Below are positions 18,310 to 26,797 of a DNA stretch of 64,000 nt, piece after piece. Position numbers and translations under genes: made by a program. Origin of the DNA: Parafrankia discariae (GTDB lineage: Bacteria; Actinomycetota; Actinomycetes; Frankiales; Frankiaceae); NCBI RefSeq assembly GCF_000373365.1, contig NZ_KB891274.1, forward strand, positions 1 to 64,000, read 5' to 3'. Below the pieces are notes generated by a model. That model had not been told where the DNA came from. It saw nothing but the letters and a program-made list of their open reading frames with translations, and ran no database searches. How positions within the stretch are numbered: the first letter of the stretch is position 1; every line of letters begins with the position of its first letter.

Positions 18310-19046
18310 ACGGACACACCGCCGACGCGCACGCCCGGGGTGGCGCCGTCACGGTCCGGGGCCTGCGCCGGGTGTTCCCCGACCCGGCCGGTGGAACGCG
18401 GGCCGTCCTCGACGGGCTCGACCTGACGGTGGCCCCCGGTGAGTTCGTCGCGCTGCTCGGTCGCAGCGGCTGCGGCAAGAGCACCCTGCTGCGGATCCTG
18501 GCCGGCCTCGACCGCGAGGTCGAGGGCGACGTGATCGTCCCGACCAGACGCTCCGTCGCCTTCCAGGAGCCACGCCTGCTGCCGTGGAAGAAGGTGTGGC
18601 GCAACGTCGCGCTCGGCCTGACCGGACCCGACGTGCGCCCCCGGTCGCTGGCCGCGCTCGCCGAAGTGGGCCTCGAGCACCGGACCGACGCCTGGCCGCT
18701 GACGCTGTCGGGTGGGGAGGCGCAGCGGGCCGCGCTGGCCCGCGCCCTGGTGCGCTCGCCGGACCTGCTGCTGCTCGACGAGCCCTGCGCCTCCCTGGAC
18801 GCGCTCACCCGGCTGCGGACGCAGGCGCTGATCGCGGACCTCTGGCGGCGGCACGGCCCGGCCGTCGTGCTGGTCACCCATGACGTGGAGGAGGCCCTGC
18901 TGCTGGCCGACCGGGTCCTCGTGCTGGCCGACGGCGGGATCGCCCAGGACGTCCCGGTCCTGGTCGACCGGCCGCGCCGGCTCGACGACCCCGAGGTCGG
19001 ACGGCTGCGCACCCGACTGCTCACCCTGCTGGGGGTCCCGGTGTGA
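18282..19046 (+). CDS. ssuB: aliphatic sulfonate-type ABC transporter ATPase
   Basis: 254 aa from ATG at 18282, overlapping the permease gene by 28 nt, with GGAG-N4-GGGG upstream. Walker A is GRSGCGKST, the Q-loop FQEPRLLPWKKVWRNVALGL is typical of SsuB/TauB, the signature is LSGGEAQRAALARAL, Walker B is LLLLDEP, and the switch His is in LVTHDVEEAL. It powers uptake with SsuC. The overlap implies translational coupling. Confidence 0.9.
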   Translation: MAARILGPVNGHTADAHARGGAVTVRGLRRVFPDPAGGTRAVLDGLDLTVAPGEFVALLGRSGCGKSTLLRILAGLDREVEGDVIVPTRRSVAFQEPRLLPWKKVWRNVALGLTGPDVRPRSLAALAEVGLEHRTDAWPLTLSGGEAQRAALARALVRSPDLLLLDEPCASLDALTRLRTQALIADLWRRHGPAVVLVTHDVEEALLLADRVLVLADGGIAQDVPVLVDRPRRLDDPEVGRLRTRLLTLLGVPV

Positions 19047-19087
19047 GCCGGGACCGGCGCCCACCCGAAACCGAAGGAGAACCACCC

Positions 19088-20146
19088 GTGTCCACCCTCG
19101 TCCGCCGCCGCCCGTGGTGGGTCGCCGTCCCACTGGCCGCCGCGCTCGCGCTGGGCGCCGCCTGCTCGTCGAACGACGACACCGCCACCCCGGACGCCGC
19201 GGCGGGCCCCGTCGACCTGTCGACGGTCACGCTCAAGGTGGGTGACCAGAAGGCCGGCACCAAGGCGCTGCTCGGCGCCGCCGGCCTGCTGGACGATGTT
19301 CCTTACACGATCGAGTGGAGTTCGTTCACCTCCGGGCCGCCGCTGCTCGAGGCGCTGGCCGCCGACGCCATCGACCTCGGTGGTGTCGGCGAGACCCCAC
19401 CGATCTTCGCGGCGGCCTCGGGCGCGGAGCTGACCCTGGTGTCGGCCTACGAGGGTGACCCGGCCGGGGCGGCGATCGTGGTCAAGGACGCCTCGTCGAT
19501 CAGGACCGTCGCGGACCTGCGGGGCAGGAAGGTGGCCGTCGCCAAGGGCTCGTCGGGGAACTACCACCTGCTCGCCGCGTTGGACAAGGCCGGGCTGACC
19601 TTCGACGACATCGACCCGGCCTACCTCCAACCGCCGGACGCGCTGGCGGCGTTCAACAACGGCAGCGTGGACGCGTGGGCGATCTGGGACCCCTACACCG
19701 CCATCGCCGAGCAGAATCTCGGCGCCCGGATACTGGTGAACGGCGAGGGTGGCCTCAGCACCGGGCTGACCTTCCTGGCCGCCCGCCCGGAGGCGGTGGC
19801 CGACCCCGGCCGGCACGCCGCGATCGCGGACTTCCTGGCCCGACTGCGCCGGGCCTACACCTGGACGACCGAGAACCCGGACGCGTGGGCGCGGGCGTGG
19901 GCCACCGAGACCGGCCTGACGACCCAGATCGCGACGCTGGTGCTGGGCCGGGAGAACCGGGCCTGGATCCCGCTCGACGACGACGTCGCCAAGCGGCTGC
20001 AGGTGGTGGCGGACGCCTTCACCGAGGCCGACCTGATCCCCCGCGAGGTGGTGGTGGCCGACCTCGTCACCGACCAGTTCAACGACGCGGTCCAGGCCTC
20101 GGCCCCGCCGGCGCCGGCCAGTCCCACAGCGCCGGCCGCCTCATGA
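19088..20146 (+). CDS. ssuA: sulfonate-type substrate-binding lipoprotein
   Basis: 352 aa from the GTG at 19088, which follows GAAGGAG; an upstream GTG (19043) overlaps ssuB but lacks such a site. A lipoprotein signal ends in the lipobox LGAAC. The body is a SsuA/NMT1-like two-lobe binding protein: KVGDQKAGTKALL, GGVGETPPIFAAASGAELTLV, LRGRKVAVAKGSSGNYHLLAAL, and NNGSVDAWAIWDPY. It should capture an aliphatic sulfonate outside the membrane. Substrate is inferred from the family and from the sulfur-operon context. Confidence 0.88.
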   Translation: MSTLVRRRPWWVAVPLAAALALGAACSSNDDTATPDAAAGPVDLSTVTLKVGDQKAGTKALLGAAGLLDDVPYTIEWSSFTSGPPLLEALAADAIDLGGVGETPPIFAAASGAELTLVSAYEGDPAGAAIVVKDASSIRTVADLRGRKVAVAKGSSGNYHLLAALDKAGLTFDDIDPAYLQPPDALAAFNNGSVDAWAIWDPYTAIAEQNLGARILVNGEGGLSTGLTFLAARPEAVADPGRHAAIADFLARLRRAYTWTTENPDAWARAWATETGLTTQIATLVLGRENRAWIPLDDDVAKRLQVVADAFTEADLIPREVVVADLVTDQFNDAVQASAPPAPASPTAPAAS

Positions 20147-20213
20147 CCGGTGTCCCGCGCGCCGCCGCCCCCGATCTCGTCGGTCGTAACTCCTCCCGGA
20201 AGGAAGCCGCACC

Positions 20214-21149
20214 ATGACCAGTCCGGCCGTTGTCGACCTCGACGTCACCCCGCTGACCCTCCGCATCGGTGCCCGCGTCGACGGCGTCCGCCTGTCCGGC
20301 GATCTCGACGCCGCGACCGTGGCGGCCCTGCGCCAGGCGTTGCTCAGGCACAAGGTGCTGTTCTTCCGCGGGCAGCACCACCTGGACCCCGACAGCCAGA
20401 TCGCCTTCGCCCGCACGCTGGGGGAACTCACGCTGGCGCACCCGACCCAGGCGTCGCTCGCCGGCTACCCGCTCATCCACGAGCTGGACGCGTCCAAGGG
20501 GGGCCGGGCGGGCGCCTGGCACACCGACGTCACGTTCGTGGTCAACCCGCCGGCGATCTCGGTGCTGCGCGGCGTGGAGATCCCGGCGACCGGCGGCGAC
20601 ACGGTCTGGGGCAACACCGCCACCGCGCTGAGCGACCTCCCGCTCGAACTCCAGACGCTCGCCGAGAGCCTGCGGGTCTTCCACACCAACCAGCACGACT
20701 ACGGCCTGCGCCGCCAGGACCTCGAAGGGCTGCCGGAGGAGTTCATCGCCAGATTCGAGGAGTTCCGCTCCATCGAGTTCGAGGCGGAGCACCCGGTGGT
20801 CCGGGTGCACCCCGAGACCGGTGAGCGGGCCCTGGTGCTGGGCGGCTTCGTCAAGCAGCTCAAGGGCGTCTCGCAGAGTCAGTCGGAGCTGCTGCTGAAC
20901 ATTTTCGCCGAGGTCGTCAGCCGGCCCGAGAACCAGGTCCGCTGGCACTGGAACACCGGCGACGTCGCGATCTGGGACAACCGGGCGACCCAGCACTACG
21001 CCGTCAACGACTACACGACCGAGCCGCGGATCGTGCACCGGGTGACGGTGGCGGGCGACCTCCCGGTCGGCACCGACGGCCGCCCGAGTGTCGTCCGGGC
21101 CGGTGACGCGTCGAGCTACTCGCCGATCGCCCCGGTCTGGGTTCGATAG
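20214..21149 (+). CDS. TauD/TfdA family Fe(II)/2-oxoglutarate dioxygenase
   Basis: 311 aa from ATG with GGAAGGAAG upstream. The iron ligands are visible: AWHTDVTF (His and Asp about 103 and 105) and TQHYA (distal His about 261). The 2-oxoglutarate-binding Arg is in IVHRVTVAG, and WDNRATQHYAVNDY matches TauD closely. It should hydroxylate the carbon next to sulfur in taurine, other sulfonates or alkyl sulfate esters, releasing sulfite or sulfate. It lies 67 nt after ssuA and is probably in the same operon. Substrate (taurine versus alkyl sulfate as in AtsK) cannot be decided. Confidence 0.88.
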   Translation: MTSPAVVDLDVTPLTLRIGARVDGVRLSGDLDAATVAALRQALLRHKVLFFRGQHHLDPDSQIAFARTLGELTLAHPTQASLAGYPLIHELDASKGGRAGAWHTDVTFVVNPPAISVLRGVEIPATGGDTVWGNTATALSDLPLELQTLAESLRVFHTNQHDYGLRRQDLEGLPEEFIARFEEFRSIEFEAEHPVVRVHPETGERALVLGGFVKQLKGVSQSQSELLLNIFAEVVSRPENQVRWHWNTGDVAIWDNRATQHYAVNDYTTEPRIVHRVTVAGDLPVGTDGRPSVVRAGDASSYSPIAPVWVR

Positions 21150-21192
21150 TCGTTGTCGGCGTCCGCGCACGTTCGGCTGGAGGTGGTCGGTC

Positions 21193-22290
21193 GTGAGGTT
21201 CCTGGCCAGCACGCTAATGCCCAGGCAGAGCACCGGCGCCGGGCGTCCACCGCTCAGCCAGCGCGACCGGTTCCGCGAGGTCGTGGATCTCGCGCTGTGG
21301 GCCGAGCGGATCGGCTACGACGCCTTCGGGGTCGGCGAGCGGCACAACCCGGCCCTGCTGTCCTCGTCGCCGGCGGTGATCCTCTCGCACATCGCGGCGC
21401 GGACCACCCGGATCCGGCTGGTCACCACCGTCGCCGTGCTCTCCCTGACCGATCCCGTCAGGTCGGCCGAGGACTACGCGACACTCGACCACCTCAGCGA
21501 CGGCCGGCTGGATCTGATCATCGGCAAGGGCGGCGACCCGGTGGCCCCGAGCGTCTTCGACGTGGCCGAGGCCGATCTGTGGGACCGCCTGGAGGAGGGC
21601 TACGAACTGGTCCGCCGGCTGTGGCGGGAGGAGAACGTCACCTGGGAGGGCCGCTTCCGCCCGAAGCTGACCAACGCGACCGTCGAGCCCCACCCGCTGC
21701 AGCGGCCGGCTCCCCGGGTGTGGCACGGCTCGGCGACCAGCCCCCGCTCCACCGAGCTCGCCGCGCGCTGGGGTGATCCGCTGTACTCGGCCAACGGGCT
21801 GCGCAGGGTCGATCACTATCTGGGCCTGGTGCGCCACTACCGGGAGCGGCTCGCCTTCCACGGCCATGATCCCGCCGCGGCGCTGATCGCGGTCGGTGTC
21901 CACTCGCCGATCATCACCGACCGCTCCCAGGACGCGCTGGCGATCGCCCGGCCCGCCTACGAGGCCTCGGTACGGGAGCATTTCCAGGACCGGGCGGCCT
22001 TCCCGTTCGACTCCCTGGAGGATTTTCTGCGGAACGGATCGGCGCTGGTGGGAACGGCGGAGCAGATAGCCGAGAAGCTCATCGACCTGCAGGCGAAGTT
22101 CGGTAACCAGGTGTTCGGAGTCGGCGTGGAGGGATTCTTCTCCACCTACACGAACGCGCTGGGCGCGACCCGCGACCATCTCGAACGTTTCCTCGCCGAG
22201 GTGGCCCCGATCCTGCGCGCGGAGATTCCCAGCACGGTCTGGGCACCGGCACCGGCACCGCCGGCGCAGGTCGCGGCCCGGCCGGCGTAG
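21193..22290 (+). CDS. LLM class flavin-dependent oxidoreductase
   Basis: 365 aa from the GTG at 21193 (GGAGG upstream). Luciferase-like TIM-barrel signatures: YDAFGVGERH, SSSPAVILSHIAARTTRIRLVTTV, DYATLDHLSDGRLDLIIGKGG, and HGSATSPRSTELAARWGDPLYSA-like text. It should use reduced FMN or F420 from a partner to oxidise a substrate. As the last gene of the ssu/tauD operon it probably acts on an organosulfur compound. A strong hairpin terminator follows. Cofactor and substrate are not determined by sequence. Confidence 0.85.
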   Translation: MRFLASTLMPRQSTGAGRPPLSQRDRFREVVDLALWAERIGYDAFGVGERHNPALLSSSPAVILSHIAARTTRIRLVTTVAVLSLTDPVRSAEDYATLDHLSDGRLDLIIGKGGDPVAPSVFDVAEADLWDRLEEGYELVRRLWREENVTWEGRFRPKLTNATVEPHPLQRPAPRVWHGSATSPRSTELAARWGDPLYSANGLRRVDHYLGLVRHYRERLAFHGHDPAAALIAVGVHSPIITDRSQDALAIARPAYEASVREHFQDRAAFPFDSLEDFLRNGSALVGTAEQIAEKLIDLQAKFGNQVFGVGVEGFFSTYTNALGATRDHLERFLAEVAPILRAEIPSTVWAPAPAPPAQVAARPA

Positions 22291-22293
22291 CTT

Positions 22294-22334
22294 CCGGGCC
22301 GGCCCGGAAGCGGGCGGCTTCCGGGCCGGCCCGG
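22294..22334. terminator. 18-bp hairpin terminator between convergent sulfur operons
   Basis: Arms 22294-22311 and 22317-22334 are perfectly complementary (each holds CCGGGCC-GGCCCGG) around a 5-nt loop. It begins 4 nt after the LLM gene and ends 18 nt before the flavin reductase stop, so it can serve both directions. Confidence 0.8.
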
Positions 22335-22351
22335 CCCATCCGGCGCGGTGC

Positions 22352-22906
22352 TCAGCGTTCGAGCCGGCGGAACTGGCTGGCGTGGAACACCAGCGGGCTG
22401 ATGTCGTGGTCGGCGTCCAGGTCGTGCACGCGCAGCACGACGATGTCGTGGTCGCCGGCGCGGACCTGCTGGTCGATGCTGGTCTCGATCCAGGCGCTGG
22501 CTCCGTCCAGCAGGACGGCGCCGTCGTCGGTCACCCGCCAGCGCAGCTCGGCGAAGCGGTCGCCGTGGCGGCCCGCGAGCTGGTGGGCCGCCCGCTCCTG
22601 CTCGGCGCTGAGGATGCTCAGCCCGAGCCGCGGCGCGGCGCGCAGCGCGGGCCAGGTGCCGGATGTGTGGCCGATGCACAGCGACACCAGCGGCGGGTCC
22701 AGGGAGACCGAGGTGAACGAGCTCGCCGCGATCCCCACCGGCACACCGTCGACCAGCGCCGCCACCGCCGCCACCCCGGAGGGGAAGGCGCCGAAGACGT
22801 TGCGCAGCCGCCCGGGGTCGAAGACCTGCGTCGCGGCCCGCCCCCCGGTCGGTTCCTCGTCGAGTACGCCGCGATGCGCCGGGTGCGCGGTGCGGTGGTA
22901 GGTCAT
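22352..22906 (-). CDS. flavin reductase domain protein (partner of the monooxygenase)
   Basis: 184 aa from ATG with GGAG upstream. The flavin-reductase split-barrel fold is shown by FGAFPSGVAAVAALVDGVPVGIAASSF, SLDPPLVSLCIGHTSGTWPAL, GLSILSAEQERAAHQLAG and GDHDIVVLRVHDLD. It should supply reduced FMN to the adjacent two-component monooxygenase, as HpaC/DszD/SnaC-type proteins do. It starts 4 nt after the monooxygenase stop, so the two are one operon. Confidence 0.88.
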   Translation of the reverse strand: MTYHRTAHPAHRGVLDEEPTGGRAATQVFDPGRLRNVFGAFPSGVAAVAALVDGVPVGIAASSFTSVSLDPPLVSLCIGHTSGTWPALRAAPRLGLSILSAEQERAAHQLAGRHGDRFAELRWRVTDDGAVLLDGASAWIETSIDQQVRAGDHDIVVLRVHDLDADHDISPLVFHASQFRRLER

Positions 22907-22910
22907 CGGT

Positions 22911-24311
22911 TCACACTCCTGCCGGTTCAGGCTCGGCGGTGGACGCGGTGGACGCGGCGGGCGTGGTGTCGGCGGTGGCCTGCTGCTGGCGGGCGGCGGT
23001 GTGCCGGTTCTCCGGGACGGGCAGGCCGAGGTTGCCGCGCAGCGTCGTGGACTCGTACTCGCTGCGGACGATGCCCCGCTCCCGCAGGATCGGCAGCACC
23101 TGGTCGACGAACTGGGCGAACTCGCTGGGCACCGTCACCATGATGTTGACGCCGTCGAAGCCACCGCCTTCGAACCAGCGCTCGATCTCGTTCGCGACGG
23201 TGAGCGGCGAGCCGACGAACGGCGAGCGGAACGCGTTGAGCTGGTGCTCGACGACCTGGCGCAGCGTCAGGTGGTTCTCCCGGGCCAGCTTCTTGATGCC
23301 CTCCGCCTGGGTCCGGAAGCTGCGCTCACCGGCGTCGCCGACCTCGGGGAACGGTGCGTCCAGGTCGTACTGCGAGAAGTCGTGCCAGCCGAAGGGGCGG
23401 CCGAGTTCGGCCAGCGCGCGCTCGAAGCTCTTGGCGCCGAGGGTCGCGTCCTCCTTGGCGCGGGCCTCGGCGTCGGTGTCGGCGATGATCGGGAAGATCC
23501 CCGGGATGACGAGCAGCTGCTCGGGGTCGCGCCCCTTGGCCGCCGCCCGCGCCCGCAGCTCGCTGCGGAACGCCTGGGCCTGCTCGAGGGTCTGGGCGTG
23601 GCTGAAGATCGCGTCGGCGATGCTCGCCCCCAGGTCGCGGCCCTCTTCCGAGTCGCCCGCCTGGAAGATCACCGGCTGGCCCTGGGGTGTGCGCTCCAGG
23701 TTGAGCGGCCCGACCACCGAGAAGTACTCGCCGGAGTGGTTCAGCGCGTGCTGGCGGTCGCGGTCGAAGAAGACCCCGCGCTCCTTGTCCCGGGGGAAGG
23801 CGTCGGCCTCGTAGGAGTCCCACAGCCCCTGCGCGATCCGCACATGCTCGTGCGCCCGCCCGTAGCGGGTGGCGTAGTCGTAGTGCTCGTCGCGGCTGTA
23901 GTTGCCTGCCGTGCCGCCGTCACCGCTGGTGACGACGTTCCAGCCGGCCCGGCCGCCGCTGATGTGGTCGAGCGAGGCCAGCCGGCGGGCGACGTTGAAC
24001 GGCTCGTTGTAGGACGTGGTGATCGTCCCCACCAGGCCGATGTGGCTGGTGTGCACGGCGACCGCGGACAGCAGCGTCAGCGGCTCGAGCCGGCTGAGGT
24101 AGTGGTTCGGCGAGTCCGGGGTGATGAACTGGCTGTCCACGATGAAGATGTGGTCGAACTTCGCGGCCTCCGCCTGCTGCGCGCGGGCGATGTACCAGCG
24201 GACGTCCACGCTGGCGTTGCCCGGGATCTCGGGGCTGAGCCAGGTGTTGTGCTGCCCGGGGCCGCCGACCCCGATGAGAACGGCACCCAGCTTGAGCGTG
24301 CGAGCAGACAT
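22911..24311 (-). CDS. NtaA/SnaA/DszA family FMN-dependent monooxygenase
   Basis: 466 aa from the ATG at 24311, with GGAAGG upstream; the longer frame is not supported. Family marks: GAVLIGVGGPGQHNTWL, DHIFIVDSQFITPDSPNHYLSRLEPLTLLSAVA, TSYNEPFNVARRLASLDHISGGRAGWNVVTS, PVIFQAGDSEEGRDLGA and VVEHQLNAFRSPFVGSP. This FMN-dependent family includes dibenzothiophene-sulfone (DszA), nitrilotriacetate and dimethylsulfide monooxygenases. With its reductase, the sulfur context and the upstream Cys leader, an organosulfur substrate is likely. The C-terminal 40 residues are Ala/Thr-rich and low in complexity. Confidence 0.88.
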   Translation of the reverse strand: MSARTLKLGAVLIGVGGPGQHNTWLSPEIPGNASVDVRWYIARAQQAEAAKFDHIFIVDSQFITPDSPNHYLSRLEPLTLLSAVAVHTSHIGLVGTITTSYNEPFNVARRLASLDHISGGRAGWNVVTSGDGGTAGNYSRDEHYDYATRYGRAHEHVRIAQGLWDSYEADAFPRDKERGVFFDRDRQHALNHSGEYFSVVGPLNLERTPQGQPVIFQAGDSEEGRDLGASIADAIFSHAQTLEQAQAFRSELRARAAAKGRDPEQLLVIPGIFPIIADTDAEARAKEDATLGAKSFERALAELGRPFGWHDFSQYDLDAPFPEVGDAGERSFRTQAEGIKKLARENHLTLRQVVEHQLNAFRSPFVGSPLTVANEIERWFEGGGFDGVNIMVTVPSEFAQFVDQVLPILRERGIVRSEYESTTLRGNLGLPVPENRHTAARQQQATADTTPAASTASTAEPEPAGV

Positions 24312-24532
24312 CGGTGGAACCTTCCTGGTGATCGCGCGGCGAGCGCGTCGGGACGGCCCCGTCCACCGGATCGCGCCGGATGTCGGCCTGACGGGTGTGC
24401 TGACGGGGCGGGCGGGATCTGGACGGGCCACCTCGCCGGGCGCTCCGGTCGGCGCCCCGCGCGGCGCCGGTCAGGTCGGACCGGCGATGGTGCGGATCAT
24501 CGGTGACGCAGGGCAACGAGGGGTCGGGCGGT

Positions 24533-24563
24533 GACCCGATCAGGTCGGTGGACGGATCGGGTC
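24533..24563 (-). promoter_or_regulatory. hairpin at the stop codon of the second leader peptide
   Basis: Arms GACCCGATC (24533-24541) and GATCGGGTC (24555-24563) are perfect 9-bp complements with a 13-nt loop. On the minus-strand RNA this hairpin forms at the leader stop codon, the position expected for an attenuator element. By-eye evidence only. Confidence 0.45.
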
Positions 24564-24642
24564 AGCGACAGCGGGTCGCCTGACTGCGCGCAAGGTCCAA
24601 CCAGCGACGACACGTGAGCAGCACGGTGGTCGACTGGGCCAT
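24562..24642 (-). CDS. 26-aa putative cysteine-responsive leader peptide upstream of the monooxygenase operon
   Basis: ATG at 24642 (or 24654, four codons longer), TGA at 24562-24564. The peptide has VLLT-Cys-R-R-W-L-D-L-A-R, then five residues, then Cys-Arg at the end. It shares with the peptide at 17075 the spacing R-x2-[VL]-D-[LY]-x-R-x5-C. It lies 250 nt before the monooxygenase gene, almost the same distance as the first leader to ssuC. No clear ribosome site is seen, which lowers confidence. Confidence 0.6.
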   Translation of the reverse strand: MAQSTTVLLTCRRWLDLARSQATRCR

Positions 24643-24701
24643 GTCGATGAGCATGCGATGCGCGTGACGCCGATGTCCAACGATGGTTCGCGATGGCGAC
24701 C

Positions 24702-24740
24702 CATCACGTCTTGTGATGATTCTTCATCATCCCGATGAAG
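24702..24740. promoter_or_regulatory. two LysR-type palindromes in the divergent region
   Basis: CATCAC-GTCTT-GTGATG (24702-24718) and arms CTTCATC and GATGAAG around ATCCC (24722-24740) are both perfect, with 5-bp spacers and centres 21 bp apart (two helical turns). They sit between the LysR gene and the leader/monooxygenase operon, as expected for a LysR-type activator site. Confidence 0.6.
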
Positions 24741-24771
24741 ATTAGTGGGTTGGGCAAGTAGCCTGACTGGT

Positions 24772-25671
24772 GTGAGGCGGACCCTGGACATCGCGCCCCT
24801 GCGCAGCTTCGTCGCTGTCGCGGACTGTGGCGGTTTCCAGCGGGCCGCGTCATCGCTGCACCTCAGCCAGGCGGCGGTGAGCCAGCACGTGCGCCGCCTC
24901 GAAACCGCCACCGGACGGGTCCTGGTCGAGCGCCAGGGGCGCCGGTCCCAGCTCACCCGGGACGGCGAGCACCTGCTCGGCCAGGCGCGGCGGATCCTGA
25001 GCCTGCACGACGAGACCCTGCACGGCTTCGGTCTGGCCGAGACCGAGGAGGCCGTGGTCATCGGCTCGACCGAGCACGGCGCGGCCCAGCTGCTGCCGGT
25101 CCTCGCGGACGTGCTGGGACAGTCGCTGCCTCAGCACAGTGTGCGGTTCCGCATCGACCGGGGCGCCAGCCTGCTCGAAGGGCTCGAGGCCGGCCGGATC
25201 GACCTGGCGTTGCTGCTCGGCCCGGCCGACAACCCGCGCGCACAGCCGGTTGGAGAACTGGAGCTGACCTGGTATTCCGCCCCGACCTGGCGGCGGCCGT
25301 CGCTGGCCCGGCCGATCTCGGTGGTGGCCTTCGACCAGCCCTGCGCGTTGCGCTCCCGGGCGCTGGAGACACTGTCGCTGCACGCGATCGAGACGGTGAT
25401 CGGCGCGGAGGCCATCCAGCTGGCCGGCGTGCAGGCGGCGGTCGGGGCCGGTCTCGGGATCGCGTTGATGGCCACGTTCGGCCAGACCCCCGAGGGCCTC
25501 GTCGCCCGCGACGACCTGCCCAAACCGGCCCCGCTGCCGATGGCCCTCTGGGCCAGGCAGGGTCTTCCCGCGAAGACCTCGCAGTGCGTCGTCGAGGGGT
25601 TGCGGCAGGCGCTGGGGCGGTTGTCGGCCGAGCGGAACACCGCGCGGCTCGAACTCGCCACCGGAGCCTGA
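24772..25671 (+). CDS. LysR family transcriptional regulator
   Basis: 299 aa from the GTG at 24772; TAGCCT ends 7 nt before it, so the mRNA may be leaderless. An in-frame GTG at 24745 is the alternative. The N-terminal HTH is clear: IAPLRSFVAVADCGGFQRAASSLHLSQAAVSQHVRRLE. The C-terminal substrate-binding domain starts near residue 85 (EAVVIGSTEHGAAQLLPVL). It is divergent from the leader/monooxygenase operon and leads its own operon of a hydroxyacid dehydrogenase and SDR. It probably controls one or both in response to a sulfur-related metabolite. Confidence 0.88.
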   Translation: MRRTLDIAPLRSFVAVADCGGFQRAASSLHLSQAAVSQHVRRLETATGRVLVERQGRRSQLTRDGEHLLGQARRILSLHDETLHGFGLAETEEAVVIGSTEHGAAQLLPVLADVLGQSLPQHSVRFRIDRGASLLEGLEAGRIDLALLLGPADNPRAQPVGELELTWYSAPTWRRPSLARPISVVAFDQPCALRSRALETLSLHAIETVIGAEAIQLAGVQAAVGAGLGIALMATFGQTPEGLVARDDLPKPAPLPMALWARQGLPAKTSQCVVEGLRQALGRLSAERNTARLELATGA

Positions 25672-25687
25672 CGGGAGCCAGCGCACC

Positions 25688-26752
25688 ATGTCGCTCACCT
25701 CGATTCCCGGGGCCGCACCGGTCCCCGGCGCCGTGCCCCGCACCCGCCCGGCCACGCCGGTGGTGATCGCGGCCGTGGTGCCGGGCCCGTTCGTCGACCG
25801 GGTCCGCTCCCTGCTCGGCACCGGGTCGCCCGGCGACGCCGGCGCCGAGGACGGCGACACCGAGAACGCCGATCTCGACGTCGTCGACGTTCTCGGTGGG
25901 CAGGGCGTGCCGGCGGACTCGTCCGCGCCGGTGGCGGCGCTGGTGATGCCCGCGCTGCTGCGTGACTCGCCACCGGACGCCGTGCTGGCGGCGGTCGAGC
26001 GGGCCGACTGGGTGCACTTCCTGTCGACCGGTGTCGACGGCTTCCCGCTCGACCGTCTCGCCGGCCGTACGGTGACCTGCGGCCGCGGGGCGAACAGCTC
26101 GGCGATCGCCGAGCTCACCGTCGGCCTGCTGCTCGCCGCCGAGAAGCGCATCCCGCAGATCTGGGAGGCCGCGACGATCGAGCCGTTCCTCGCCGAGCCC
26201 CTGGGTACCCTCGTCGGCCGGACGGTGGGGCTGCTCGGGTTCGGGTCCATCGGTCAGGAACTGGGCCGCCGGCTGGACGGGTTCGACACGCGGCTGCTGG
26301 CCCTGCGCCGCAGCGGACGCCCGGCCGAACAGCCCGCCGTGACCGTGGTGCGCACCCTGCCCGAGCTGCTCGGCGCGGCGGACCACCTCGTCGTGGCCGC
26401 CCCACTGACGCCGGACACCGACCGGCTGCTGGACGACGCGGCGTTCGCCGTCACCAAGCCCGGCCTGCACCTGGTCAACGTCGCCCGGGGCCGGATCGTC
26501 GACACCGACGCGCTGGTCCGGGCGCTGGCCGCCGGGACGGTGTCGCGTGCCAGCCTGGACGTCACCGACCCCGAACCGCTGCCGGCCGACCATCCGCTGC
26601 GCCACGACCCCCGGGTCCGGATCCTGCCGCACGTGTCCTGGTCGGCTCCCGGCGGCCTCAACCGCGGTTTCGGCCTCTTCGCCGACAACCTGCGCCGTTG
26701 GCGCACGGGTCGGCCGCTGCACGGCGTCGTCGACGTCGACGCCGGCTACTGA
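25688..26752 (+). CDS. D-isomer specific 2-hydroxyacid dehydrogenase family protein
   Basis: 354 aa from ATG, 16 nt after lysR. The nucleotide-binding motif is LLGFGSIGQELGRRL. The catalytic Arg is in NVARGRIVDTDAL, Glu in DVTDPEPLPADHPLR and His in ILPHVSWSAPGG, so the triad is complete. It should reduce a 2-oxoacid or oxidise a D-2-hydroxyacid with NAD(P). Lying between LysR and an SDR, it may process the carbon skeleton left after desulfonation. The substrate is not determined. Confidence 0.88.
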   Translation: MSLTSIPGAAPVPGAVPRTRPATPVVIAAVVPGPFVDRVRSLLGTGSPGDAGAEDGDTENADLDVVDVLGGQGVPADSSAPVAALVMPALLRDSPPDAVLAAVERADWVHFLSTGVDGFPLDRLAGRTVTCGRGANSSAIAELTVGLLLAAEKRIPQIWEAATIEPFLAEPLGTLVGRTVGLLGFGSIGQELGRRLDGFDTRLLALRRSGRPAEQPAVTVVRTLPELLGAADHLVVAAPLTPDTDRLLDDAAFAVTKPGLHLVNVARGRIVDTDALVRALAAGTVSRASLDVTDPEPLPADHPLRHDPRVRILPHVSWSAPGGLNRGFGLFADNLRRWRTGRPLHGVVDVDAGY

Positions 26753-26797
26753 CCCCTGCGCCCACAGCCGAGAAACGTGCGGGGAGGAGGAGCCGGC

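Noticed and set aside
22291-22335. GC-rich repeat as a regulatory direct repeat
   Set aside because: The two blocks form an 18-bp hairpin between convergent genes, which is better explained as a bidirectional terminator.
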